A DNA stretch of 64,000 bases. Source: Sphingomonas glacialis (GTDB lineage Bacteria; Pseudomonadota; Alphaproteobacteria; Sphingomonadales; Sphingomonadaceae). The DNA lies in contig NZ_BNAQ01000003.1 in assembly GCF_014653575.1 (NCBI RefSeq), positions 62,001 through 126,000 on the forward strand, given 5' to 3'. Below the pieces are notes generated by a model. The model did not search any database and was not told the origin of the DNA. It worked only from the letters and a program-made list of their open reading frames with translations. Numbering within the stretch: the first letter of the stretch is position 1; the number at the start of each line of letters is the position of its first letter. The translations under genes and the position numbers were made by a program. Positions 9,491-18,042 of the stretch are shown one piece after another.

Positions 9491-9523
9491 TTGACAACGT
9501 AGGACAAAAGGATAGCGCTATCC
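9491..9523 (+). promoter_or_regulatory. TonB-receptor promoter with perfect LacI-type operator
   Basis: A TTGACA (9491-9496) is followed by the perfect 14-base palindrome GGATAGCGCTATCC (9510-9523), with the central CG typical of LacI operators, placed where the -10 region should be. Between them, TGACAACGTAGGACA (9492-9506) looks like a one-base-expanded copy of the GH3 operator. This lies in the 366-base divergent gap 9230-9595. The rest of that gap holds a second TTGACA (9299-9304) but no other motif I can name. Confidence 0.7.
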
Positions 9524-9595
9524 CAGCCGGTTCAGCAGGGGGTCGGCATGTCATCGGAGCGGCCAGATAAGGCCGCACACAGCAGGGAGGGGTCC

Positions 9596-12500
9596 ATGAA
9601 GGCCTATCATCACGCGTCGGCCCAAGTGTGGTCGGCTTCGCTCATCGCGCTCGCCGCCGGACTCGCACTTCCACAGACCGCGCAGGCGCAGGCAGCACCC
9701 GTTGCCGCGCAACAAGGCACGCCACAGGCCGATACAGCCCCAGGCACGCTCGCTCCCGAAAAGGGCGCCACCGCGACCAATGCAGTGCCCGAAGCGGCGA
9801 ACCCCGCCACGAACCCCGACGACATCGTCGTGACCGGCGTGCGCGCCTCGCTCGAACGTTCGATTTCGATCAAGCGCAATTCGACGGGCATCGTCGACGC
9901 GATCTCGGCCGAGGATATCGGCAAGTTCCCCGACACCAACCTCGCCGAGTCGCTCCAGCGCATCACCGGCGTGTCGATCGACCGCGTCAACGGCCAGGGC
10001 GCGCAAGTCACCGTCCGCGGCTTCGGCCCGAGCTTCAACCTCGTCACCTTGAACGGACGCACGCTCGCCTCGTCGTACGTCCAGACCGTCGGCGGCGACG
10101 AAAGCGCCGATGGCGCGGTTGGCGTGACGCGCTCGTTCGATTTCTCGAACCTCGCTTCGGAAGGCGTCAAGACGCTCGAAGTCTACAAGACCGGCCGCGC
10201 CGCAGTCCCCTCGGGCGGGATCGGCGCGACGATCAACGTCGTTACGCGCCGCCCGCTCGATTCGCGGACGTCGGGCTTCAACGGGTCGCTCGGCGGCAAG
10301 CTCAACTACGACACCAGCGCGAGCGACTGCGTCGATTGCGGGTCGGTGGTGACACCCGAAGTCACCGGACTCGCCAGCTGGTCGAACCCCGACCAGACCT
10401 TCGGCATCTCGCTGTTCGGCAGCTATCAGCAACGCCATTTCTCGACGGTGTCGGCAACGTCGAACGCGTGGAACATCAAGACGCTGTCCGAATTCCTCGA
10501 TCCGGGCAACGGCTTCGTCAACGCCGCCACCAAGATCAACAACAAGCCGGCCGATCCCAAGCAATTGGTCTCGGTACCGAACGACAGCCGCTATCATTTC
10601 TCCGACAACAAGTATGAGCGGCTCAACGGCCAGGCGATCGTCCAGTTCAAGCCGACCGACTCGCTGACGATCACCGCCGATGCGCTCTACGCGCGCACGC
10701 TGCAGAGCGAGCAGCGCTCGGATGAATCGAACTGGTTCAACCGCCCGTTCGACGTCGTCACCTTCGACAGCAACAAGGCGGTCGCGACGACGACCTATCT
10801 CCACGAGACGATCGCCGGCGTGAAGGACACCGGCTTCGAGCAGCAGGCGCGCGCGCAGAAGAACCAGCTCGAGGATTACGGCCTCAACGCCAAATGGGAC
10901 ATCGCCCCCAATCTGACGCTGTCGATCGACGGGCATTACGGCAAATCGTCGGTGTTGCCGAACAACCCCAACGGCACCAGCTCGACCCTGGTCGGTCTCG
11001 GCGCGACCGTCATTTCGGCGCATTCGGTCGACTATAGCGGGCTGATCCCGGTGCAGGACATCGTCGTCAACGATTCCACGCTCCCCGGCGGCAACCATAA
11101 CGGCATCCTCGACGTCAACGACGTCGGCTCGTCGATCGCGCGCACGTACTCCACGAGCCAGAAGCAGAAGGTCAAGGAACTCCGCGCCGACCTCGGCTGG
11201 GATCTGGGCGGAGGGAGCCGGTTCGACTTTGGCGGCCTGTACCGCGACAGCGACACCAACCAGCAGCTCGTGTCGACGCAGCAGACGCTGGGCAATTGGA
11301 GCGTCGATTTCCCCGGCGACGTCCAGAAGCTCGCGCCGGGCGTGCTCCAGCAATTCTGCCTGCTGTGCAAGTTCAGCAGCTACGACCCCAAGGCGAGCGG
11401 CGCGAACCTGATCGCGTTCCGCGGCGATACACTGAAGCTCTACAATGCGCTGTCGCCGGCCTATGCCAAGACGGGCAACGCGATCTCGATCACCGCCAAC
11501 CAGAACAATTCGGTCAAGGAAACGATCTACGCGGGTTATGCGCAAGTCACCTGGAAGGGCGACATTGCGGGCCACGAAGCAAGCCTCGTCGCAGGTGGCC
11601 GCTACGAGCACACCAAGGACGTCGCGACCTCGCTCCAGGCCGTGCCGACGCAAATCGCCTGGGTCGCCGACAACGACTTCACGATCACCGTCGGATCGAC
11701 CCCGCAACCGCTGGTGGCGATCGGATCGTACGACAACATCCTGCCGTCGTTCGATTTCCAGGTCGAACTCAAGCGCAACTTGATCGGTCGCTTCTCGGCG
11801 AGCCGGACGATCGCACGCCCGAATTACGACAACCTCTTCTCCTCGACGAGCGTGTTCGCGCCAGGGCGGCCGACGGCGATCGGCGGCGTCGCCACCGCCA
11901 ACACCGGCAACACCAACCTGGCGCCGCTGATTTCGGACAATATCGATCTGTCGTTCGAATATTACTTCAAGCCCGACAGCTATGTCTCGGCGGGCTTCTT
12001 CGACAAGCGTGTGCACAATTTCATCGGCACCGGCCTGTCGAACGGCAGCCTGTTCGGCCTGCGCGACCCAAGTTCGGGTGCTGCGGGGACGACGTCGGGG
12101 GCGGCAAAGGCCGCGCTCAGCGCACTCGGCGCCGATATCAGCGACGTCAACCTGTTCACCTACTCGGCGCTGCTCCAACGCGATGGTGCCTCGGCCGCGG
12201 CAAGCCAGTTCAACGCGCATTACAGCGCGGTGACCAAGACGGTCGACCAGGCGTTCGTCAACCAGATCCTCTCGGCGGTCGACATCAACGGCACCGCGGC
12301 GGATCCGCTCTACAACTTCACGATCTCGCGCCCGATCAACAACAAGGACGCCGAGATCTACGGCTTCGAGATCGCCGGCCAGTATTTCTTCGGGCGCACC
12401 GGCATCGGCGTCTCGGCGAGCTTTACCTATGTGAAGGGCGATGTCGGCTTCAACAATGGCGGCGATCCGAACATCGACCAGTTCGCGCTGACCGGGCTGT

Positions 12501-12808
12501 CGAACACCGCAAACGCCACGCTGATCTACGACAAGAACGGCATTTCGGCGCGGCTGAGCTACAATTGGCGCGACAAGTTCCTCTCGTCGCTCAATCGCGA
12601 CAGCTACAAGAACCCGGTCTACACCAAGCCGTTCGGTCAGCTCGACATGAACATCAGCTATGATCTCAACAAGAAGATCGCGCTGTCGCTCGAAGCGATC
12701 AATCTGACCAATTCCAGCCTGCGCACCTATGGCCGGTCGGAAAACAACGTCTGGTTCGCACAGGAGCTGCAACGCCGCTTCCTGTTCGGCGCGCGCTATC
12801 GCTTCTAG
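9596..12808 (+). CDS. TonB-dependent receptor, Xanthomonas/Caulobacter type
   Basis: 1070 residues from the chosen ATG, which gives a normal signal peptide (MKAYHHASAQVWSASLIALA, cleavage near QAQA) and follows GGAGGGG by 4 bases. An in-frame ATG at 9548 is also possible. The DDIVVTGVRASLERSISIKR TonB-box region leads into a plug with AESLQRITGVSIDR and VRGFGPSFNLVTLNGR, followed by a 22-strand barrel ending in an aromatic residue (YRF). This family moves oligosaccharides across the outer membrane using TonB energy. The neighbouring GH3, symporter and LacI genes support a beta-glucoside-like substrate. Confidence 0.93.
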   Translation: MKAYHHASAQVWSASLIALAAGLALPQTAQAQAAPVAAQQGTPQADTAPGTLAPEKGATATNAVPEAANPATNPDDIVVTGVRASLERSISIKRNSTGIVDAISAEDIGKFPDTNLAESLQRITGVSIDRVNGQGAQVTVRGFGPSFNLVTLNGRTLASSYVQTVGGDESADGAVGVTRSFDFSNLASEGVKTLEVYKTGRAAVPSGGIGATINVVTRRPLDSRTSGFNGSLGGKLNYDTSASDCVDCGSVVTPEVTGLASWSNPDQTFGISLFGSYQQRHFSTVSATSNAWNIKTLSEFLDPGNGFVNAATKINNKPADPKQLVSVPNDSRYHFSDNKYERLNGQAIVQFKPTDSLTITADALYARTLQSEQRSDESNWFNRPFDVVTFDSNKAVATTTYLHETIAGVKDTGFEQQARAQKNQLEDYGLNAKWDIAPNLTLSIDGHYGKSSVLPNNPNGTSSTLVGLGATVISAHSVDYSGLIPVQDIVVNDSTLPGGNHNGILDVNDVGSSIARTYSTSQKQKVKELRADLGWDLGGGSRFDFGGLYRDSDTNQQLVSTQQTLGNWSVDFPGDVQKLAPGVLQQFCLLCKFSSYDPKASGANLIAFRGDTLKLYNALSPAYAKTGNAISITANQNNSVKETIYAGYAQVTWKGDIAGHEASLVAGGRYEHTKDVATSLQAVPTQIAWVADNDFTITVGSTPQPLVAIGSYDNILPSFDFQVELKRNLIGRFSASRTIARPNYDNLFSSTSVFAPGRPTAIGGVATANTGNTNLAPLISDNIDLSFEYYFKPDSYVSAGFFDKRVHNFIGTGLSNGSLFGLRDPSSGAAGTTSGAAKAALSALGADISDVNLFTYSALLQRDGASAAASQFNAHYSAVTKTVDQAFVNQILSAVDINGTAADPLYNFTISRPINNKDAEIYGFEIAGQYFFGRTGIGVSASFTYVKGDVGFNNGGDPNIDQFALTGLSNTANATLIYDKNGISARLSYNWRDKFLSSLNRDSYKNPVYTKPFGQLDMNISYDLNKKIALSLEAINLTNSSLRTYGRSENNVWFAQELQRRFLFGARYRF

Positions 12809-12822
12809 CGCGTGAAGCCTGA

Positions 12823-12855
12823 CCGGACGATGCTTGAGGGGGGAGCATCGTCCGG
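12823..12855 (+). other. Strong 12-bp hairpin between receptor and SapC genes
   Basis: CCGGACGATGCT (12823-12834) and its exact reverse complement (12844-12855) are separated by a 9-base G-rich loop. There is no T-run after it, so it is not a standard intrinsic terminator. Its place, 15 bases after the receptor stop and 87 bases before sapC, suits a partial terminator or an mRNA-stabilising 3' structure that sets receptor mRNA above its downstream partners. Confidence 0.65.
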
Positions 12856-12941
12856 CCAGTGCACGATACGACACGATTTGTCGGCGCCGTGCTTGGCGCT
12901 CCCTCGATCGGCGATTATCACGTCTGCATGACCATCACAGC

Positions 12942-13664
12942 ATGACCAACACCGTTCTTCTCGATACGATCGCGCATGCCGATCTGCGTGTTGCCATCGG
13001 CCATGCCGCGCGCTTCGGCGATGCGGTCAACCAATGCGTCGTCTTCCCGACCGAGTTCGAGGCGGCGCAGCGCGACTATCCGATCGTGTTTCGGCGCGAT
13101 GCGGAGGGTTCCTTCTATGCCGTCGCCTTGCTCGGGCTCGACCGCGACGAGAATCTGTTCCTCGATCCGCGCGGCTGGGACGCGCGGCACATCCCCGCGC
13201 TCCACCAGCGCGGCCCGTTCCTGATCGGCATGGTCGACCGCGACGGCGTCAGCGAACCCGAACCGATGCTCCACGTCGATCTCGACCACGCGCGCGTCGG
13301 TGCAGCCGATGGCCAGCCGGTCTTCCTGCCGCACGGCGGGCAGTCGCCGTATCTCGACCATATCGTCAAGGTGCTTCGCGTGATCCATGACGGGATCGCG
13401 ATGCGCGCGCCGATGTTCGCCGCGTTCGAGCAAGCCGAGCTGATCGAACCGATCACGCTCGACATCGCGCTCGACGAAGAGACGCATTACAGAGTGCCCG
13501 ATTGCTTCACGATCGGACCCGAGCGGCTCGCCCGGCTCGACGCCGCCGCGCTCGATGCGCTGCACCGCGCGGGGTTCCTCCAGCATGCGTTCCTCGTCGC
13601 GTCCTCGCTCGGCAATGTCACGCGGCTGATCGAGCTCAAGAACCGCAAGCGCCGCGCGGCATGA
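12942..13664 (+). CDS. SapC family protein
   Basis: 240 residues matching the SapC family over its length (conserved start NQCVVFPTEFEAAQRDYPIVF, then RDENLFLDPRGWDARHIPALH and RGPFLIG). The name comes from a Campylobacter S-layer locus, but in Caulobacter, Xanthomonas and sphingomonads SapC genes accompany TonB receptors for sugars. The molecular function is not established. The ATG at 12942 is preferred because family similarity starts there. The stop overlaps the next ATG by 4 bases. Confidence 0.85.
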   Translation: MTNTVLLDTIAHADLRVAIGHAARFGDAVNQCVVFPTEFEAAQRDYPIVFRRDAEGSFYAVALLGLDRDENLFLDPRGWDARHIPALHQRGPFLIGMVDRDGVSEPEPMLHVDLDHARVGAADGQPVFLPHGGQSPYLDHIVKVLRVIHDGIAMRAPMFAAFEQAELIEPITLDIALDEETHYRVPDCFTIGPERLARLDAAALDALHRAGFLQHAFLVASSLGNVTRLIELKNRKRRAA

Positions 13665-14641
13665 CGCTGCCACTCCACCCAGCCACGCTGATCGCGCAGC
13701 AACGTCCGGTGGTGTTGCGCGCTTTGGTGCGCGATTGGCCGATCGTGCGCGCCGGGCTCGAGAGTCCCGCCGCCGCCGCTGCCTATCTCAAGCGGTTCGA
13801 TCGCGGTGCGGCAGTCGTCGGCTATACCGGCGCGTCCGAGATCGGCGGCCGCTTCTTCTACGACGAGAGCGGCACGGGGATGAACTTCACCGCGTCGCGC
13901 GTCGCGCTCGACGCCTATCTCGACCGGATGCTGTCGACGCTCGACGCGCCCGATGCGCCGTCGCTGTATGTCGGCTCGACCGACCTCGACACCTATCTCC
14001 CGGGCTTCCGCGCCGAGAACGACCTCGCCGTCGATTTTGCAGGCGCGACGCCGCTCGCGAGCATCTGGATCGGCAACCGCACCACCGCGGCGACGCATTT
14101 CGACATGTCGAACAACATCGCCTGCTGCGTCGTCGGTCGTCGCCGCTTCACACTGTTCCCACCCGCGCAGATCGCCAACCTCTATCCCGGCCCGCTCGAG
14201 CCGACGCCGGGCGGCCAGGTCGTCAGCATGGTCGACGCGCGTACGCCCGATCTCGCACGCTATCCACGTTTCGCCGAAGCGCTCGCCAGCGCGGAAGTGT
14301 TCGATCTCGAGCCCGGCGACGTGCTCGTCTATCCGGCCTTGTGGTGGCACAATGTCGAGGCGCTCGACGGCTTCAACGTGCTCGTCAATTATTGGTGGAA
14401 CAACGCGCCGCGCTTCCTCGACAGCCCGATGAACACCATTCTCCACGGCTTGCTGAGCTTGCGCGACCGGCCCGATACCGAAAAGCAGGCATGGCGCGCG
14501 CTGTTTGACTATTACGTGTTCGGCCCGGCCGATCTCCCCGCCGCGCATCTTCCCGAGCCGATGCACGGGGCGCTCGCGCCACTGACCGATCTCACCGCGC
14601 GACGGCTGCGCGCGCAGCTTCTGCAAAGGCTCAACCGATGA
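13661..14641 (+). CDS. Cupin-like (JmjC-fold) protein, probable Fe(II)/2-oxoglutarate oxygenase
   Basis: 326 residues of the cupin_8 / JmjC-like family. The metal triad is visible: H146-x-D148 in ATHFDMSNN and H230 in ALWWHNVEAL, with the usual GRRRFTLFPP and PGDVLVYP strands between. Such enzymes hydroxylate proteins or small molecules using Fe(II) and 2-oxoglutarate, but the substrate of this receptor-linked group is unknown. It overlaps SapC before it and the halogenase-like gene after it by 4 bases each, so the three are translated as one unit. Confidence 0.85.
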   Translation: MTLPLHPATLIAQQRPVVLRALVRDWPIVRAGLESPAAAAAYLKRFDRGAAVVGYTGASEIGGRFFYDESGTGMNFTASRVALDAYLDRMLSTLDAPDAPSLYVGSTDLDTYLPGFRAENDLAVDFAGATPLASIWIGNRTTAATHFDMSNNIACCVVGRRRFTLFPPAQIANLYPGPLEPTPGGQVVSMVDARTPDLARYPRFAEALASAEVFDLEPGDVLVYPALWWHNVEALDGFNVLVNYWWNNAPRFLDSPMNTILHGLLSLRDRPDTEKQAWRALFDYYVFGPADLPAAHLPEPMHGALAPLTDLTARRLRAQLLQRLNR

Positions 14642-16131
14642 CCGCAGCCCCCTCGCCCGACCAGACGATCAAGCGCGTCGTCGTCGCGGGCGGCGGCACC
14701 GCGGGCTGGATCGCGGCGGCGGCGCTGGCGAAACATCTCGGGCCGTTGCTCGAGATCGTGCTGGTCGAATCCGACGAGATCGGCACCGTCGGCGTCGGCG
14801 AAGCGACGATCCCGACGATCCGCACCTTCCACCGCTTGCTCGAACTCGACGAGCGCGACTTCCTGCGCGCGACACAGGCGACCTTCAAGCTCGGCATCGC
14901 GTTCGAGAATTGGGCGCGCGACGGGGATCGCTACATCCATTCGTTCGGGCGCGTCGGCCAGTCGATCTGGATGGGCGACTTCCAGCATATGTGGCTGCGC
15001 GGCCGCGCGGCGGGGATCGCCGACGAGCTCGGCGCCTATTGCTTCGAGCTTGCCGCCGCCGAAGCGGGCAAGTTCGCCACCGCCGACGACGCCAAGATCA
15101 ACTATGCCTATCATTTCGATGCCGGGCTCTACGCGCGCTACCTCCGCGATTTCAGCGAGAAGTGCGGTGTCACGCGGATCGAGGGCAAGATCGGCGGTGT
15201 CGTGCAGAACGCCGAGAGCGGGTTCATCGAAGCGCTCGAGCTGGACGACGGACGCCGTATCGACGGCGATCTGTTCGTCGATTGCTCGGGCTTTCGCGGG
15301 CTGCTGATCGAGCAGACGCTCAACGCCGGCTATGAGGATTGGAGCCACTGGCTGCCGACCAACCGCGCGCTCGCGGTACAGACCAAGGCCGTCGCGCCGC
15401 CCCGACCCTACACACGCGCCATCGCGCATGAGGCCGGGTGGCAGTGGCAGATTCCGCTCCAGCACCGCGTCGGCAACGGGCTGGTCTATTGCAGCGACTA
15501 TCTGTCGGACGACGCAGCGCGCGAGAAACTGCTCGCGCAGGTCGACGGCGAGACGATCACCGAGCCGCGGACGATCCGCTACGTCACCGGGCGGCGCAAA
15601 CGCGTGTGGGACAAGAACTGCGTCGCGCTCGGGCTCGCCAGCGGCTTTGTCGAACCGCTCGAATCGACCAGCATCCATCTCATCATGATCGGCATCACGC
15701 GGCTGATCCAATCCTTTCCCTTTGCCGGGATCAAGGATTCGGTCGTGCGGCGCTACAACGATCTGGCGGAGACCGAACTCGAGCGCGTGCGCGACTTCAT
15801 TATCCTGCATTATCATCTGAACGAACGGCGCGAGCCGTTCTGGCAGCGCTGCGCGACGATGGAGATTCCCGATACGCTCGCGCAGCGGATCGCGCTGTTC
15901 GCCGAATCCGCGCTCACGCCGCAGACCGCCGACGATCTGTTCCAGGCGGATTCGTGGTTGCAAGTGATGCTCGGCCAGCGGCTCGAGCCCGGCGGCTACC
16001 ACCATATGGGGCATGTGCTGAGCGACGCGCATCTCGCGCGCGCCTTTGCCGATCTCAAGGGCAATATCGCAGGGGCAGTCGGCCGGATGCCGACGCATCA
16101 GGCGTTTCTCGACGGCTATTGCGCGCGCTGA
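14638..16131 (+). CDS. Tryptophan-7-halogenase family flavoprotein
   Basis: 497 residues. It has the FAD-binding GGGTAGW (residues 18-24), the lysine of the FKLGI motif (K84) that forms the halogenating chloramine in PrnA-type enzymes, the GWQWQIP motif (267-273) that separates halogenases from monooxygenases, and the EPLEST motif (339-344). These residues suggest it could halogenate, yet homologues at sugar-receptor loci have no proven substrate. It is the last gene of the SapC-cupin-halogenase trio. A reduced-flavin supplier is not adjacent. Confidence 0.9.
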   Translation: MTAAPSPDQTIKRVVVAGGGTAGWIAAAALAKHLGPLLEIVLVESDEIGTVGVGEATIPTIRTFHRLLELDERDFLRATQATFKLGIAFENWARDGDRYIHSFGRVGQSIWMGDFQHMWLRGRAAGIADELGAYCFELAAAEAGKFATADDAKINYAYHFDAGLYARYLRDFSEKCGVTRIEGKIGGVVQNAESGFIEALELDDGRRIDGDLFVDCSGFRGLLIEQTLNAGYEDWSHWLPTNRALAVQTKAVAPPRPYTRAIAHEAGWQWQIPLQHRVGNGLVYCSDYLSDDAAREKLLAQVDGETITEPRTIRYVTGRRKRVWDKNCVALGLASGFVEPLESTSIHLIMIGITRLIQSFPFAGIKDSVVRRYNDLAETELERVRDFIILHYHLNERREPFWQRCATMEIPDTLAQRIALFAESALTPQTADDLFQADSWLQVMLGQRLEPGGYHHMGHVLSDAHLARAFADLKGNIAGAVGRMPTHQAFLDGYCAR

Positions 16132-16224
16132 GCGCAAGAGCCGTCGCGATGCGATGGTTCGAGCTCAAGCAGCGCCAGCTGTGCTAAATGCGCGCATCGG
16201 CACACTTCGAACAGGGGCTTTCGC

Positions 16225-17904
16225 ATGAGCACGATCGACACGCGTCAGGCACAGGCCTTCCCGGTGCTCACCCCGGCGCAAGTCGAAACCGCGTCGCGCT
16301 TCGCCAGCGGCCCGGCGCAAAGCTTCGCGCCCAGCTCGCCGATCTTCGCGATCGGCGACGAGCATGCCCCGACCTGGCTCGTCCTCAGCGGCGGGATCGC
16401 GGTGCACCGCCGCGACGGGTTGAGCGATGAAGCGCCTGTCACGGTCCACGGCCCCGGCCAGTTCAGCGGCGAAGTCAGCCAGCTTGCCGGGCGCCCATCG
16501 CTCGCCGGCGGCACGGCGGGCGAAGCCGGATGCACCGCGCTGCCGTTCGATTCGGCGCATCTGCGCGCGCTGATGGTCGGCTCCGCCGATGTCGGCGAAG
16601 TCGTGATGCGCGCGCTGATCCTGCGCCGCGTCGGCTTGATCGAGGCGGGCGGATCGGGCTCGGTGCTGATCGGCGATCCCGACGGCAAGGCGGTGCTCGC
16701 GCTGCAGGGCTTCCTGACGCGCAGCGGCTATCCCAACCTCGTGCTCGATGCCGCGGTCGACGGCGAAGGCCACGACGTGGTCGAACGGCTCGGCGTGCTC
16801 CCCGCCGAACTGCCGCTGCTGGTCTGCCCCAACGGCACCGTGCTGCGCAATCCGAGCACGAGCGAAGTCGCGGCCTGTCTCGGCATGGTCGCCGAGCTCG
16901 ACCCGGCCAAGGTCTATGACGTCGCGATCGTCGGCGCTGGGCCGGCTGGCCTCGCCGCCTCGGTCTATGCCGCGTCCGAGGGGCTCGGCGTGATCGTGCT
17001 CGACGAAGTGGCGATGGGCGGCCAGGCGGGCCAGTCGAACCGGATCGAGAATTACCTTGGCTTCCCGACCGGCATTTCGGGCCAGGCGCTGGCCGGCCGC
17101 GCGTTCAACCAGGCGCTCAAGTTCGGCGCCGAGGTTGCGATCCCGCTCTGCGCCGAGCGGCTCGAGTGCGCCGTGGAGAAGAGACGCGCGCCCCTGTCGC
17201 TCCACTTGTCCGAGGGCCGACAGCTGCGCACGCGCAGCGTGGTGATCGCCTCGGGCGCGCGCTACCGTCGCCCCGACGTGCCCGATCTCGCCACGTTCGA
17301 GGGGGCGGGCATCTCCTATTGGGCGTCGCCGATCGAGGCCAAATTGTGCGCGGGCGAGCAGGTCGCGCTGGTCGGTGGCGGCAATTCGGCGGGGCAGGCG
17401 GTGGTGTTCCTCGCGCCGCACGTTGACCGGCTGCATCTGATCGTGCGGCGGCCGCTCGAGGCGACGATGTCGCGCTATCTGATCGATCGGATCGCCGCGC
17501 TCCCCAATGTCGAGCTGCATGTCGGCAGCGAGATCGTCGCGCTCGATGGCGATGCGCAGGGCTCGCTCGCCGGGGCGACGTTCCGCAACCGGGCGGATGG
17601 CGCGCAATCGCATTGCGAGATGCGGCATCTGTTTCTGTTCATCGGCGCCGATCCCAATACGGCATGGCTCGACGGCTGCGTCGCGACCGATGCCAAGGGG
17701 TTTGTGCTGACCGGCGACGACTTCATCGACGAGGCCAAAGGCTATGGCCGCGCGGCACTCCCGCTCGAGACGAGCCGGCCGGGGGTGTTCGCGATCGGCG
17801 ATGTCCGCGCGGGCTCGACCAAGCGCGTCGCCGCGGCGGTCGGCGAAGGCGCGGCGGTGGTCGCGCAGATTCATACCGCGCTGGCGCATCTGGCGGAGGC
17901 ATAG
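16225..17904 (+). CDS. CRP-like domain / thioredoxin-reductase-like fusion flavoprotein without CxxC
   Basis: 559 residues in three parts: a cyclic-nucleotide-binding-like domain (about 15-130), a glutaredoxin-like domain (about 145-220) lacking a CxxC, and a thioredoxin-reductase-like half with FAD motif GAGPAG (237-242) and pyridine-nucleotide motif GGGNSAG (384-390). Where thioredoxin reductase has its redox CxxC, this protein reads SYWASPIE (364-371), so it cannot reduce thioredoxin in the usual way. No DNA-binding domain follows the CRP part. It stands alone, 93 bases after the halogenase gene. The substrate is unknown. Confidence 0.88.
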   Translation: MSTIDTRQAQAFPVLTPAQVETASRFASGPAQSFAPSSPIFAIGDEHAPTWLVLSGGIAVHRRDGLSDEAPVTVHGPGQFSGEVSQLAGRPSLAGGTAGEAGCTALPFDSAHLRALMVGSADVGEVVMRALILRRVGLIEAGGSGSVLIGDPDGKAVLALQGFLTRSGYPNLVLDAAVDGEGHDVVERLGVLPAELPLLVCPNGTVLRNPSTSEVAACLGMVAELDPAKVYDVAIVGAGPAGLAASVYAASEGLGVIVLDEVAMGGQAGQSNRIENYLGFPTGISGQALAGRAFNQALKFGAEVAIPLCAERLECAVEKRRAPLSLHLSEGRQLRTRSVVIASGARYRRPDVPDLATFEGAGISYWASPIEAKLCAGEQVALVGGGNSAGQAVVFLAPHVDRLHLIVRRPLEATMSRYLIDRIAALPNVELHVGSEIVALDGDAQGSLAGATFRNRADGAQSHCEMRHLFLFIGADPNTAWLDGCVATDAKGFVLTGDDFIDEAKGYGRAALPLETSRPGVFAIGDVRAGSTKRVAAAVGEGAAVVAQIHTALAHLAEA

Positions 17905-17986
17905 GTTCCGATCCTCGCCGGCACGGGGACGCCGGCAACGGCAGGCAGACGGCGCGCGCGATGCGAGCGCTGCGTTCGCGGCCAGC

Positions 17987-18039
17987 CCCCTCCACCGTTC
18001 GCCGAAGGCTCACGGTCCCCCTCCCCGTGCCGTGGAGGA
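17987..18039. repeat. Degenerate C-rich inverted repeat between convergent genes
   Basis: CCCTCCACCG near 17988 and CCGTGGAGG ending about 18038 form an imperfect hairpin with CCCCCTCCCC between them. It resembles the better preserved repeats at 55148 and 59623 but is much decayed. It lies in the 138-base gap between the convergent reductase-like and GST genes, where it could also act as a terminator. Nothing else is seen in that gap. Confidence 0.35.
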
Positions 18040-18042
18040 TGG

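Noticed and set aside
9548..9595. Upstream ATG of the large TonB receptor (9548) with its own AGGGGG
   Set aside because: It would put 16 polar residues before a normal signal peptide. ATG 9596 has a good Shine-Dalgarno and gives a typical export signal. Not fully excluded.
9551..12874. Very long antisense open frame (over 1100 codons) opposite the TonB receptor
   Set aside because: GC-rich third positions remove stop codons from the opposite strand. The translation is Arg/Val/Asp-rich with no domain, and the plus-strand receptor is unmistakable.
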